The position numbers and the translations under genes were made by a program. The notes under the pieces are model-generated. The model saw nothing but the letters and a program-made list of their open reading frames with translations. It was not told where the DNA came from and did not search any database. Source: JBBTQS01 sp964627055 (GTDB taxonomy: Bacteria; Patescibacteriota; Patescibacteriia; Magasanikbacterales; JBBTQS01). Taken from it: 64,000 bases of DNA. This document shows, one piece after another, positions 26,129-35,128 of the stretch (positions are counted from its first letter, which is position 1; each line of letters begins with the position of its first letter). Location of the stretch: assembly GCA_964627055.1 (NCBI GenBank), contig CAZVGV010000002.1:1-64000 (forward strand), written 5' to 3'.

Positions 26129-26419
26129 CTAGAGTACTGGAGGAACTACCAACGCATCTCCTACTCGCTCGGGAAATTGGCTCAAAATTGCCTCACGTGT
26201 CTGTGCATCTGTCTCGTTGACACGATCAGAACGCAACACATTGGTGAGACCTGTTACTTGTGCTGTTGCTGGGATATCCTTGATATCCACCTCGTTGAGC
26301 ATTTCCATGTACGCAAAAACACTCGCAAGCTGCTCACGGTACTTCTCAACCTCAGCGTCCGTAAGAGACAAGCGGGCCAGTTGCGCCACCTTTCGAATGT
26401 AGTCAGGAGTCAATTCCAT
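26129..26419 (-). CDS. gatC: Amidotransferase subunit C
   Basis: A 96-residue protein starting MELTPDYIRKVAQLARLSLT, with the GatC pattern AQLARL, FAYMEMLNEVD and LRSDRV. It stabilises the GatA/GatB complex. The open frame extends 11 codons upstream, but family alignment supports the ATG at 26419. It is first in the gatC-gatA unit and lies 39 bases after ligA. Confidence 0.94.
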   Translation of the reverse strand: MELTPDYIRKVAQLARLSLTDAEVEKYREQLASVFAYMEMLNEVDIKDIPATAQVTGLTNVLRSDRVNETDAQTREAILSQFPERVGDALVVPPVL

Positions 26420-26458
26420 GGAACCAGTGTAACACAGGAAGTACCGGGACAAAAGAGC

Positions 26459-28471
26459 CTATCCAGCCATCGTGAGAAACTCAACTTCACTCAAGACCCG
26501 AACGCCAAGCTGCTGCGCCTTCTCGAGTTTGCTGCCTGCAGCGTCACCAGCTACAACAAAGTCTGTCTTCTTGCTCACCGATTCGCTGACAATGGCACCG
26601 AGCTCACGTGCACGCGCCTTCGCCTCATCACGTGTGATAGACGTGAGTGTACCAGTGAACACCATGGTCTTGCCGACAAATGGGCCCTCTGTCTTGCGCA
26701 CTGGCGCTTCTGCTGCCTCCACCACAACTCCTGCAGCGAGTAACGCATCAACACGCGCAATTTCGTGCGGATCTGCGAAGTACGCCACAAGTGCATCTGC
26801 GACTTTTTCACCAATGCCATCAATGGCAAGAAATTGTTCGTAGGTTGCAACTCGCAACGTCGCAAGCGTCCGAAACTCTTGCGCGAGCAGATACGCAGTC
26901 TCCTCCCCCACGTGTCTGATGCCAAGTGCAATAATGAACCGCGCGAGTGACACATGCCGTCGCGATGCAATGGAGGCAACGAGCTTGTTCGCGGATGTAT
27001 CTGCAAATCGCTCAAGCCCGAACAAGTCTCCCACCTCTAGAGTGAACACATCGGCGAGCTCACTCACCAGTCCCTCATCAATAAGCTGCACCATGATTTT
27101 CTCGCCGAGTCCTTCGATGTTGAAGGCACTGCGTCCTACCGCGTGGAGCAATCGTTCCGAATGCTTCGCAAAGCATGAGGTATTCGGACACACGATCGCC
27201 ACCTCACCTTCACGGCGAATGAGAGAGGTCTCGCACGCAGGGCACAGGGTTGGTGCTTCGATCACGCGCTCTGCACCAGTTCGAAGTGTGGCGATCACAG
27301 AAAGGACCTTAGGGATAATATCCCCTGCTTTTTCAATCACAACCGTATCACCCACTCGCACGTCCAATCGTTGGATTTCGTCCATGTTGTGCAGCGTGGC
27401 ATGCGTAACAGTCGTTCCTGCTACTTGTACTGGCTCGAACGTTGCTACCGGCGTCACCGCACCTGTACGGCCAACCTGCCAATGCACATCACGCAGCTGT
27501 GTAGTAACTTGTTCAGCAGCAAACTTAATCGCGACTGCCCAACGCGGAGCCTTGCCAGTATATCCAAGAAGTTCTTGGTACCTACGCTGATTCACCTTAA
27601 TCACAACACCATCAATCCAATACGCCTCATCGTGCTTGCGCTGTTCCCATGTACGCCAATACGCCAATACCTGTTCAATTGTTGTACAGAGTTGTCGATG
27701 CGGATTCACCTTGAATCCAAGATCCCCTAACGTGCTGAGCTCTTCTTCCTGTGATGCAGGCAAGATATCACCAGCAGAAATGTCATAAATAAACGCGTCC
27801 AGCTTGCGAGACCGAGCAATCGCAGGGTCAAGCTGGCGAATCGCACCCGCTGCAGCATTGCGAGGATTTGCAAACGGCACTTCACCTGCAACTTCACGTT
27901 CAGTATTAATACGCTCCAGTTCACGCGCTGGAAGCCACACTTCGCCCTCTACAACAAGATGCACAGGCTGACGCAACTGCAAGGGAAGACTCGCGATTGT
28001 CCGAATGTTATTTGTCACGTCTTCTCCTATCGTTCCGTCTCCTCGTGTTGCAGCAGTCACCAACTGTCCCTGTTCATAGGTGAACACGATGTGCAACCCA
28101 TCGATTTTTAATTCGGCAACATACGACAAATCACTCGGCGTCTGACCGAGTTCCTTCGTAAGCATGCGTACAATACGCTCCTCCCACTCTCGGACTTGCG
28201 TTTCGCTAAATGCATCGTTGAAGGACCATTGCGTTACCGTATGCTGCACCTTCTTGAACGCATCGAGCGGCTTACCCGCAATACGCAACGTTGGCGACTG
28301 CTCGTCATACACACTTGGGTACTGTACTTCTACCTCGTGCAACTCCCGAAGCAACGACTCATACATCGTATCTGTTACCGATGGGTCGTTGAGTACGTGA
28401 TACCGATGACGCAAATCCTCAATGGCGAGACGTAACTTAGCTGCTCGATCTTTTGCTTCCTGTTCAGACAT
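26459..28471 (-). CDS. ligA: NAD-dependent DNA ligase
   Basis: A 670-residue ligase. The adenylated lysine is Lys122 in AELKIDGL, preceded by an Ia domain with RYHVLNDPSVTD. The tetra-cysteine zinc finger is CPAC...CPNTSC (about 409-433), then helix-hairpin-helix repeats and a C-terminal BRCT domain (about 590-670) with FVGKTMVFTGTL. It seals nicks using NAD in replication and repair. The length is normal for the family. It lies just upstream of gatCA on the same strand. Confidence 0.97.
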   Translation of the reverse strand: MSEQEAKDRAAKLRLAIEDLRHRYHVLNDPSVTDTMYESLLRELHEVEVQYPSVYDEQSPTLRIAGKPLDAFKKVQHTVTQWSFNDAFSETQVREWEERIVRMLTKELGQTPSDLSYVAELKIDGLHIVFTYEQGQLVTAATRGDGTIGEDVTNNIRTIASLPLQLRQPVHLVVEGEVWLPARELERINTEREVAGEVPFANPRNAAAGAIRQLDPAIARSRKLDAFIYDISAGDILPASQEEELSTLGDLGFKVNPHRQLCTTIEQVLAYWRTWEQRKHDEAYWIDGVVIKVNQRRYQELLGYTGKAPRWAVAIKFAAEQVTTQLRDVHWQVGRTGAVTPVATFEPVQVAGTTVTHATLHNMDEIQRLDVRVGDTVVIEKAGDIIPKVLSVIATLRTGAERVIEAPTLCPACETSLIRREGEVAIVCPNTSCFAKHSERLLHAVGRSAFNIEGLGEKIMVQLIDEGLVSELADVFTLEVGDLFGLERFADTSANKLVASIASRRHVSLARFIIALGIRHVGEETAYLLAQEFRTLATLRVATYEQFLAIDGIGEKVADALVAYFADPHEIARVDALLAAGVVVEAAEAPVRKTEGPFVGKTMVFTGTLTSITRDEAKARARELGAIVSESVSKKTDFVVAGDAAGSKLEKAQQLGVRVLSEVEFLTMAG

Positions 28472-28496
28472 AGACTCAAATCAATGTACTCGCACC

Positions 28497-28955
28497 TCAC
28501 TGCACCGTTCCTGCTGGTGTGATCGTTACCATTCCAGAAATGCCATTTACCTCACCTTCAAGCTCTGCCCGGACCGTATAGGATGTATACGGCTCCTTCG
28601 ATTCATACTGATACTCGCGTGTGCCGCTTGGTGCAACTGGAATCCGTATCTTAAGATCCTGGTCATTGCATTGACTCGCCTCCTTTGCAAACCCATCTTC
28701 ACCATCATCACAAAGATACAACGCCTCGCCTGACCCAATCGTACGTGGAGTATCTGCGTGTGGGTATTCTTTCTTCTTATTGAAGTACAGCTCAAGTCCC
28801 GCATGGATAATCTGCAAATCTGCCAGTCGCGCCTTGTCCCGCGATGTCTCGCGTGCCATACCGAGAGCGACTACCGCAAGGGTGCTAAGCACGCCAATAA
28901 TTGCAACCACAACGAGTAACTCAATAAGCGTAAATCCAAGCTGTTTGCGTTGCAT
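28497..28955 (-). CDS. Type IV pilin/pseudopilin
   Basis: A 152-residue protein with a short basic leader (MQRKQLG) and the prepilin cleavage motif G-FTLIELLVVVAIIGVL, Glu at +5. The hydrophobic N-terminal helix is followed by a globular domain with two cysteines (LCDD, QCND) that could pair. It is a type IV pilus or T2SS-like subunit processed by a prepilin peptidase that is not in the window. The neighbouring receiver-like and pilM genes on the same strand form a pilus group. Confidence 0.93.
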   Translation of the reverse strand: MQRKQLGFTLIELLVVVAIIGVLSTLAVVALGMARETSRDKARLADLQIIHAGLELYFNKKKEYPHADTPRTIGSGEALYLCDDGEDGFAKEASQCNDQDLKIRIPVAPSGTREYQYESKEPYTSYTVRAELEGEVNGISGMVTITPAGTVQ

Positions 28956-28960
28956 AAAAA

Positions 28961-29365
28961 TCAGGATAGATATTTGCGTAAAAACGTAACAACACCATCA
29001 GGTGTATATTGTGATGTTATCAATACTGCATCAGCACCTGCAGCAGTAAGCTCACGCACATCTGCAGGTGAAGCGCTCGGTGTGGTAACCACTACCTGTG
29101 CACCCTGCGACGTAATCTGTGGAATGAGTGACACAACATTCAAACTCATATCCACCAGTACCAACCGATACTGGCGACGTGCCATCTGCTCCTGCATGCG
29201 ACGTGCTGTGAGCACCGTATCCACAGTAACCGCATGTGCTTCAGCAAGTCTTCGCTTAAGAATAGACGCGAGCATTTGATCTGGTTCTACGAGCAATACG
29301 CGTCGCGTTGCTGGTGGCTCGACTGGGGCTGAAGTCGTTGGTTTTGGTCGTGGGTGACGGGGCAT
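28961..29365 (-). CDS. Receiver-domain-like protein next to pilM
   Basis: A 134-residue protein. Residues 20-134 fold like a response-regulator receiver: RRVLLVEPDQ, RLVLVDMSLN (with the phospho-acceptor-type Asp) and VVVTTPSAS (the Thr position). The switch Lys normally in a KP motif is replaced (AVLITSQY), so canonical phosphorylation signalling is doubtful. No output domain is present. It is between the pilin and pilM genes and is probably a pilus-regulatory or assembly factor. The start MPRHPRP at 29365 overlaps the pilM end. Confidence 0.75.
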   Translation of the reverse strand: MPRHPRPKPTTSAPVEPPATRRVLLVEPDQMLASILKRRLAEAHAVTVDTVLTARRMQEQMARRQYRLVLVDMSLNVVSLIPQITSQGAQVVVTTPSASPADVRELTAAGADAVLITSQYTPDGVVTFLRKYLS

Positions 29366-29372
29366 ACCCCTA

Positions 29373-30473
29373 TTACAGCGCAAGCCGAAGCGCAAGTCCA
29401 GTTGCCACGCTCATACGTGGCCCAATGGAATCAAGCACTGGCTTGAGTGCTGATGGGGTCAGTACTCGCGCCCATGGATCACCAATCGACGTCTTGATGG
29501 AAAAATGATCTTCAAGCATTTCGCTCAATTGTGCAACACCACAAGAACCACCTGTGAGTATAATGCGCTCAGGTTTTGCGTTCTCCCGCTGTACCTGCTC
29601 TGAGAAAAGCAAGAATCCGTACTGCATTTCCTTTACAATGGGTTGCAACGTTCGCTCCAGCATTTCACGCATGACTCGCTGTGTTTCTGGAGACGAAGAC
29701 CGACTCAGATCTTTCTTGACCTGCTCTGCGTCCTCTTGCGAAAGTGATAACGTATCCTGAATGAGTGTAGTGATCGTGAGACCGCCAATCTCGATGCTTC
29801 GCTGCGTACGCGGAATACCTCGCTCCACCATGAAGAAATTCGTTCGCTTCGAACCCATGTCTACAATCATTGTCGTTGCAGGATCCGTACCAACAAGTGA
29901 CCGGATCAAACCAAAAGCTTCGGTTTCAAGACTCTCCAATGAGATCTGCGCTTGATAAAAGATCTTGCTATACCGCTCAACAATAGATTTCAATGTAGCA
30001 ATCACCAACACTTCACGCGTCTTCGACTTTCGAGCCGATGTATTGTCCCCAGACATGTCTGCGATGCGCTCGTCCATAAGACGTGTATCGAGCACAATAT
30101 CCTTTGGATCGTACTGCAGTAATTTTGTTGCCTGTGCTTGCGCTGCTGCGCGCATCGATTCAGGATCAGACTCTGGCACACGCACCACAACACTGAAAAC
30201 CTGCGAAACTGGCAAGGACGCGCTGGCTATTGTTGCACGTGCTCCACAGGCGTCATACACCTTGCGCAATCGCTGTGCATACAGTGCAACGGCACGTGCC
30301 TCCTCTTCTGCTGACCCAGCACGCTGATGCACCGACGCATCAAAAACATCCCCAATACCATACGTCGCAAGACGCGGACGTGTCCCGGATTTCGACAGTT
30401 CCACCATCTTTACTCCACGAGCACCGATATCCACACCGAGAACATTGGTATTTGTTTTGGCAAAAAGTCCCAT
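29373..30473 (-). CDS. pilM: Type IV pilus assembly protein PilM
   Basis: A 366-residue actin-like ATPase with the phosphate-1 motif VLGVDIGARGVKMVEL (11-26), phosphate-2 MIVDMGSKRTNFF and adenosine motif IILTGGSCGV. PilM sits on the inner face of the membrane and links to PilN; no pilN, pilB or pilC is visible here. ATG at 30473 lies 9 bases after a TATACT box (30483-30488), so the message is leaderless; an upstream extension is ruled out by that promoter. It is divergent from cysS. Confidence 0.93.
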   Translation of the reverse strand: MGLFAKTNTNVLGVDIGARGVKMVELSKSGTRPRLATYGIGDVFDASVHQRAGSAEEEARAVALYAQRLRKVYDACGARATIASASLPVSQVFSVVVRVPESDPESMRAAAQAQATKLLQYDPKDIVLDTRLMDERIADMSGDNTSARKSKTREVLVIATLKSIVERYSKIFYQAQISLESLETEAFGLIRSLVGTDPATTMIVDMGSKRTNFFMVERGIPRTQRSIEIGGLTITTLIQDTLSLSQEDAEQVKKDLSRSSSPETQRVMREMLERTLQPIVKEMQYGFLLFSEQVQRENAKPERIILTGGSCGVAQLSEMLEDHFSIKTSIGDPWARVLTPSALKPVLDSIGPRMSVATGLALRLAL

Positions 30474-30482
30474 ACGGGAGAG

Positions 30483-30488
30483 AGTATA
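30483..30488 (-). promoter_or_regulatory. -10 element of pilM
   Basis: Minus-strand TATACT, 9 bases before the pilM ATG. Transcription should start at or within a base or two of the start codon. Confidence 0.6.
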
Positions 30489-30495
30489 CCACACG

Positions 30496-30524
30496 TTGCC
30501 CATGCTGTGCGAGGATGCTAGGAT
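30496..30524 (+). promoter_or_regulatory. Promoter of cysS
   Basis: TTGCCC (30496-30501), 17-base spacer, TGC extension and TAGGAT (30519-30524). The chosen ATG at 30532 is 7 bases away, so the transcript is leaderless. It lies back-to-back with the pilM promoter. Confidence 0.65.
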
Positions 30525-30531
30525 GGCACAT

Positions 30532-31941
30532 ATGCCTATCAGACTTTGGAACACCCTCACGCGCAAGACGCAACTCTTCCGCCCCCAGAAGCCGGGCGTT
30601 GTCACGCTCTACACCTGTGGTCCAACCGTGTATAACTACATGCACATTGGTAACCTGCGCACCTTTGTATTTGAAGATCTGCTCAAACGCACACTTCTAG
30701 GAAGCGGCCTGCGCGTGAAGCACATTATGAATATCACTGATGTTGGCCATCTGACCAACGACTCTGATGACGGCGATGACAAGATGGAACGCGCTGCGCT
30801 TACCAGTGGCAAAAATATCTGGGAACTCGCTGCGTTCTATACTGACGAGTTCATGCGCGATGTCGCAGCGCTCCATATTCTCCCACCACTGCACTACACC
30901 AAGGCGACTGACCACATCAAAGAACAAATCGCGTTGGTAAAAAAACTCGAGAAAGCTGGTCACACTTACCGCACAAGTGATGGGATATATTTCGATACAT
31001 CCACCTGGAAAAAATACGGCGTACTCATGGGCAAGAAGCACCTTGCAGGACTACAAAAAGGCGCGCGCGTAAGTGCCAGCGACGAAAAGCGTACTGCCAC
31101 AGACTTCGCACTCTGGAAGTTCTCTGCCGCAGAAGGGTCGAAGCGACAAATGGAATGGGACTCACCTTGGGGCGTTGGATTCCCAGGATGGCACATTGAG
31201 TGTTCGGCGATGGCCATGAAATACCTTGGCGCAACGCTCGATATTCACTGTGGCGGCGTAGATCACATCACAATTCATCACACGAACGAAATTGCGCAAA
31301 GCGAGGCTGCTACAGGCAAGCCATTCGCACGATTCTGGATGCACGGAGAATTCCTCCAGATCAACAATACAAAGATGGCAAAGTCACAAGGCAACTTCTT
31401 GCGTATTGCCGATATTCGTGCGCAAGGCCTCGACCCTATTGCGTATCGATACTTCTTGTTGCAGACACACTACCGCAAGCAGCTTCAATTCTCGTGGGAA
31501 GCTGTTGAAGCAGCTGCTGCAGGACTGCGCAACCTTGTTGAGCGACTTGCAACAGCTCCAGCAACCTCAAAGACTGATCCCCAACTCATCAAGAGTATAA
31601 CTGCTGCATTGCAAGACGATCTCAATGCACCGAAGGCCATCGCTCTTCTTTGGAAGACAGTGGGCAAAAAAGGAACGGTTGATGCACATACCGCAGAAGC
31701 GATCTTTGTCGCTGATGACACGTATTTCGGGCTCGGGCTACGCGCACTCGTTGCCACATTCCTTGCTGGTGCGACAACGACACTCACCATCTCTCCAGAT
31801 ATCCAAGGAATTCTTGATGCGCGAGCACTCGCTCGAGATAGTCGCGATTTTGCTACCTCCGACCGTCTTCGCGACGAGCTCCTCGCTCGCGGGTATGTCG
31901 TGAAGGATACAAAGGATGGTCAAGAGTTGAGCAAGAAATAA
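30532..31941 (+). CDS. cysS: Cysteinyl-tRNA synthetase
   Basis: A 469-residue class I synthetase. The HIGH motif is MHIGNLRTF after TLYTCGPTVYN (with the zinc-ligand Cys), and the KMSKS motif is KMAKS. Further zinc ligands are in HIECS and HCGGVDHITIHH. It charges tRNA-Cys. Upstream ATGs at 30523 and earlier in frame are rejected because they overlap the -10 box at 30519-30524. A strong terminator follows at 31951-31999. Confidence 0.97.
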   Translation: MPIRLWNTLTRKTQLFRPQKPGVVTLYTCGPTVYNYMHIGNLRTFVFEDLLKRTLLGSGLRVKHIMNITDVGHLTNDSDDGDDKMERAALTSGKNIWELAAFYTDEFMRDVAALHILPPLHYTKATDHIKEQIALVKKLEKAGHTYRTSDGIYFDTSTWKKYGVLMGKKHLAGLQKGARVSASDEKRTATDFALWKFSAAEGSKRQMEWDSPWGVGFPGWHIECSAMAMKYLGATLDIHCGGVDHITIHHTNEIAQSEAATGKPFARFWMHGEFLQINNTKMAKSQGNFLRIADIRAQGLDPIAYRYFLLQTHYRKQLQFSWEAVEAAAAGLRNLVERLATAPATSKTDPQLIKSITAALQDDLNAPKAIALLWKTVGKKGTVDAHTAEAIFVADDTYFGLGLRALVATFLAGATTTLTISPDIQGILDARALARDSRDFATSDRLRDELLARGYVVKDTKDGQELSKK

Positions 31942-31950
31942 TTTCCACGT

Positions 31951-31999
31951 CACGAACCCGAACCCGCACGCCTCCTGCTGTGCGGGTTTCGTGTTTTTT
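31951..31999 (+). terminator. cysS terminator
   Basis: Stem aacccgcac (31961-31969) with gtgcgggtt (31980-31988), extended by cacgaa/ttcgtg on the flanks, then TTTTTT. The next gene's -10 box starts 5 bases later. Confidence 0.85.
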
Positions 32000-32003
32000 G
32001 TGC

Positions 32004-32009
32004 TATACT
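32004..32009 (+). promoter_or_regulatory. Extended -10 of the 32019 gene
   Basis: TGC-TATACT, placed 9 bases before the ATG at 32019. The -35 region overlaps the cysS terminator stem and is poor. Confidence 0.55.
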
Positions 32010-32018
32010 TGTCTGCGT

Positions 32019-32543
32019 ATGCCATCCATGCAAGACGTTCTCAAGACTCTCCCAAAGCACGAACCACTCGAGCAACAGCCGTCCATGCCAGAACGTTTGG
32101 ACGCGATTCCCGACGCTCGTACATCAGAGCCTGAGACTGAAGCGTCAGAACCGCTCCAAGTCGAACTGCACGCTGATCACATCACTTCCATCCCGAACTC
32201 CCACATCGACACCGCGTCGAAGCAGCCCGTTGCTGCTCCTACGCAATCCATACCCTCCACCAAAGACCCACTCACACGTGACATTGAAAAAATCCTTGAA
32301 GAGAACCTCGCAGAATCGTTTGCAACCATGACCCCCGAGCAGCAACAAAAGTTCAAAACCGAAGGAGAACGCGTCACTGCTTCCATTCGCCAAATTATCA
32401 AATCAGGCGTAGTCCATATTAAGAAAATCCTTGCACTCATCAGTGGATGGCTCCGTATGATCCCAGGAGTCAATCGTTTTTTCCTCGAAAAAGAATCGAA
32501 AATAAAGGCAGAAAAAATCTTGCTCCTTGGAGGACAATTTTAG
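32019..32543 (+). CDS. Hypothetical protein upstream of the T4SS-like ATPase
   Basis: A 174-residue protein starting MPSMQDVLKTLP. The first about 85 residues are a low-complexity Pro/Glu/Ser/Thr-rich region. The rest is helical: DPLTRDIEKILEENLAESF, TPEQQQKFKTEGERV, then an amphipathic or membrane-touching stretch KKILALISGWLRMIPGVNRFFLEKES. I recall comparable proteins next to the same ATPase in patescibacterial genomes, but the function is unknown. It is 21 bases upstream of the ATPase gene and probably co-transcribed with it. ATG at 32028 is an alternative start. Confidence 0.7.
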   Translation: MPSMQDVLKTLPKHEPLEQQPSMPERLDAIPDARTSEPETEASEPLQVELHADHITSIPNSHIDTASKQPVAAPTQSIPSTKDPLTRDIEKILEENLAESFATMTPEQQQKFKTEGERVTASIRQIIKSGVVHIKKILALISGWLRMIPGVNRFFLEKESKIKAEKILLLGGQF

Positions 32544-32564
32544 CTTTCACTAACGCTCTTTGGC

Positions 32565-35072
32565 ATGGAACCCTCACAGACACTTACCGCAGTGGATCTC
32601 TTGATCAACACCTTGATTGCCATTGCATCACTGCTCATGGCCGCTGGTGCACTTTTTTTGCTGCGTGTTTTTTTGCGTACCCGCCATCATCGTGCTGTAA
32701 GCCTCACGATGAGCACGCTGCTCATCCGCGTGCCTAAAGAAAAGAAAGATCAACCACAGCAATCCGGTGTACCACAAAGCGTAGAATATCTCCGCCAGGA
32801 CATCGCAGTAATGGAAACGATCTTCGCGACCGTCGGCGGACTGCGTGCACAGCGTGGTTTCCTGGCTTGGCTACACGGTCGAGAGGATCATGTTAGCTTC
32901 GAAATCGTATCTCGTGGCGGAAATATTTACTTCTACTGTGTCGTACCACGCACTCTCGAATCGCTGTTAATCCAGCAAATTCACGCACAATTCCCTGCTG
33001 CACAGATCGACCGCGAAGAAGATTACAATTTCTTCTCCCCGAAGAGTTCCATCCTTGGCGCCTACGTCACCATGACACGCGAGTTCCCATTTGCAATCAA
33101 GACCTTCCGTGAACTCGACAGCGATCCACTCTCCGGTCTCACCAATCCGCTTGCAAAAATCGGCAAGAATGACGGTGCGGCAATTCAATTTGTCGTTCGT
33201 TCGAGCAAGAAGACATGGCGCAAGCGTGCAAAGGCGATTATTAAGCTCATCCAAAAAGGCAAATACCTCACCCAACACAACGATGGCATTGGTTCGATCA
33301 CGAGTGTTGCAAGCGCCATGATCTCAGGCAACAAGCAAGAACAGTCTCCCAAGGATTACCACATGACCGCTTCTGAGGACGAAATGGTAAAACGTATTGA
33401 CTCCAAAATGGCAAAAGCCGGACTTGATGTGAACATTCGTGTTATCGTCGCAGCAGAAAATGATCACTCCGCACGACAATACCTCGATACAATAGTCAGC
33501 GCCTTCGGCCAATTCAACAATTACTCGTACGGAAACTCCTTCAAGGCACTCGTGCCACGCATGCAGTCAACCGTCATTGAAGACTTCATCTACCGTGCGT
33601 TCGCTCCTCGTCGTCGTCTCGTGTTGAACACAGAAGAAATGGCATCGCTCTGGCATCTACCACTCCCTACAATCGAAACACCGAATATTGTTTGGCTCGG
33701 TGCGCGCAAGGCAGCTCCTCCACAAAACATGCCGAAGGAAGGACTGATCCTCGGACGTGTGACATTCCGCGGCGAAGAATCCGAAGTTCGTATCAAGCGG
33801 TCTGACCGTCGTCGCCATCTCTACACCATTGGTAAGTCAGGATCTGGTAAATCCGTGTTCCTCGAGAACATGGCGATTCAAGATATCAACAACGGAGAAG
33901 GGGTTTGCGTAGTCGACCCACACGGTGACCTCGTGCAGCACATTCTCGCCAATATCCCTGAGCATCGCATTGATGACGTCATTTACTTCTGCCCATCAGA
34001 CCTCGACCGACCGATCGGCCTCAACATGCTCGAAGCACGTTCAGAGGACCAGAAAGATTTTGTGGTGCAGGAAATGATTGCCATCTTCTACAAGCTGTTC
34101 CCACCTGAAATGATCGGCCCAATGTTTGAGCATCAAATGCGCAACGTGATGCTCACACTTATGGCAGATGTAGAGAACCCTGGCACTATTGCCGAAATTC
34201 CTCGCATGTTCTCTGACGAGGCGTACGCAAAGACTTGGATTGCGAAGCTCAAAGACCCTGTAGTTCGCTCATTTTGGGAAAAGGAAATGGCAAAGACCTC
34301 GGACTTCCACAAATCTGAAATGCTCGGATACTTGGTCTCCAAGGTTGGCCGATTCGTCGAAAACGAAATGCTGCGAAACATCATCGGTCAATCCCGCTCT
34401 GGATTTGATTTCCGCGAGGTGATGGATAACAAAAAAATCCTCCTCGTGAATCTCTCGAAAGGAACCACCGGTGAAGTGAACGCAAAACTTCTGGGTCTCA
34501 TCATCGTGGCGAAGTTACAGATGGCGGCACTCACTCGCGCCGACCTTCCTGAGGACCAGCGCCATGATTTCTACTTGTACATCGATGAATTCCAAAATTT
34601 CATTACCGACTCCATCGCTACGATCCTTTCTGAAGCACGTAAGTATCGTCTCAACCTGACCATTGCGCATCAATACATGGGACAGCTGGTAGATGGCGGC
34701 AAAAATGATACATCCATTCGCGATGCGGTTCTCGGTAACGTCGGTACGATGGCAGCATTTCGCATCGGCCCAGAAGATGCCGAGTTACTGCAAAAGGAAT
34801 TTGCACCGGTATTTTCTGCATACGACCTCATCAATGTGGAACAGTACACAGCCTACGTGAAATTACTCATTGACAACACCGCGGCAAAGCCATTTAATAT
34901 GGCTACGACCGCACCACTTCCAGAAAACAACGAATACGCAGAAATGCTCAAGCAACTCTCGCGTCTCAAGTTCGGTCGTGATCGTGCCACGGTGGAGGAA
35001 GATATTCTCGAACGTAGCCAATTAGGCACACTCACCCTTCCTGCCCAACCACTAACTGAAGCAAAGTTGTAA
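32565..35072 (+). CDS. T4SS/conjugation-type ATPase (TraM-recognition/VirB4-VirD4-like), membrane anchored
   Basis: An 835-residue ATPase. One transmembrane helix spans about 12-35. An N-terminal region follows (about 60-400, with FEIVSRGGNIYFYCV). Then comes a P-loop motor with Walker A IGKSGSGKS (422-430), VVDPHGDLV, and Walker B YLYIDEFQNF (about 669-678), ending with a TraG/TraD-like C-terminal part (TIAHQYMGQL). These enzymes pump DNA or protein through type IV secretion channels. In patescibacteria homologues lie outside obvious conjugation operons and are thought to drive DNA uptake or secretion. No relaxase or VirB channel gene is in the window. Confidence 0.85.
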   Translation: MEPSQTLTAVDLLINTLIAIASLLMAAGALFLLRVFLRTRHHRAVSLTMSTLLIRVPKEKKDQPQQSGVPQSVEYLRQDIAVMETIFATVGGLRAQRGFLAWLHGREDHVSFEIVSRGGNIYFYCVVPRTLESLLIQQIHAQFPAAQIDREEDYNFFSPKSSILGAYVTMTREFPFAIKTFRELDSDPLSGLTNPLAKIGKNDGAAIQFVVRSSKKTWRKRAKAIIKLIQKGKYLTQHNDGIGSITSVASAMISGNKQEQSPKDYHMTASEDEMVKRIDSKMAKAGLDVNIRVIVAAENDHSARQYLDTIVSAFGQFNNYSYGNSFKALVPRMQSTVIEDFIYRAFAPRRRLVLNTEEMASLWHLPLPTIETPNIVWLGARKAAPPQNMPKEGLILGRVTFRGEESEVRIKRSDRRRHLYTIGKSGSGKSVFLENMAIQDINNGEGVCVVDPHGDLVQHILANIPEHRIDDVIYFCPSDLDRPIGLNMLEARSEDQKDFVVQEMIAIFYKLFPPEMIGPMFEHQMRNVMLTLMADVENPGTIAEIPRMFSDEAYAKTWIAKLKDPVVRSFWEKEMAKTSDFHKSEMLGYLVSKVGRFVENEMLRNIIGQSRSGFDFREVMDNKKILLVNLSKGTTGEVNAKLLGLIIVAKLQMAALTRADLPEDQRHDFYLYIDEFQNFITDSIATILSEARKYRLNLTIAHQYMGQLVDGGKNDTSIRDAVLGNVGTMAAFRIGPEDAELLQKEFAPVFSAYDLINVEQYTAYVKLLIDNTAAKPFNMATTAPLPENNEYAEMLKQLSRLKFGRDRATVEEDILERSQLGTLTLPAQPLTEAKL

Positions 35073-35113
35073 CGCTCATTTCGTGAGCAGCTGCGTAGTG
35101 TACCCGCTTCTTC

Positions 35114-35119
35114 TTTAAT
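35114..35119 (+). promoter_or_regulatory. -10 element of the 35129 gene
   Basis: TTTAAT, 9 bases before the ATG at 35129. No clear -35 is present. Confidence 0.4.
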
Positions 35120-35128
35120 GCATGTCGT

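Noticed and set aside
25380..26132. A 250-codon plus-strand open frame
   Set aside because: It is wholly antisense to gatA, and its His/Arg/Cys-rich sequence matches no family.
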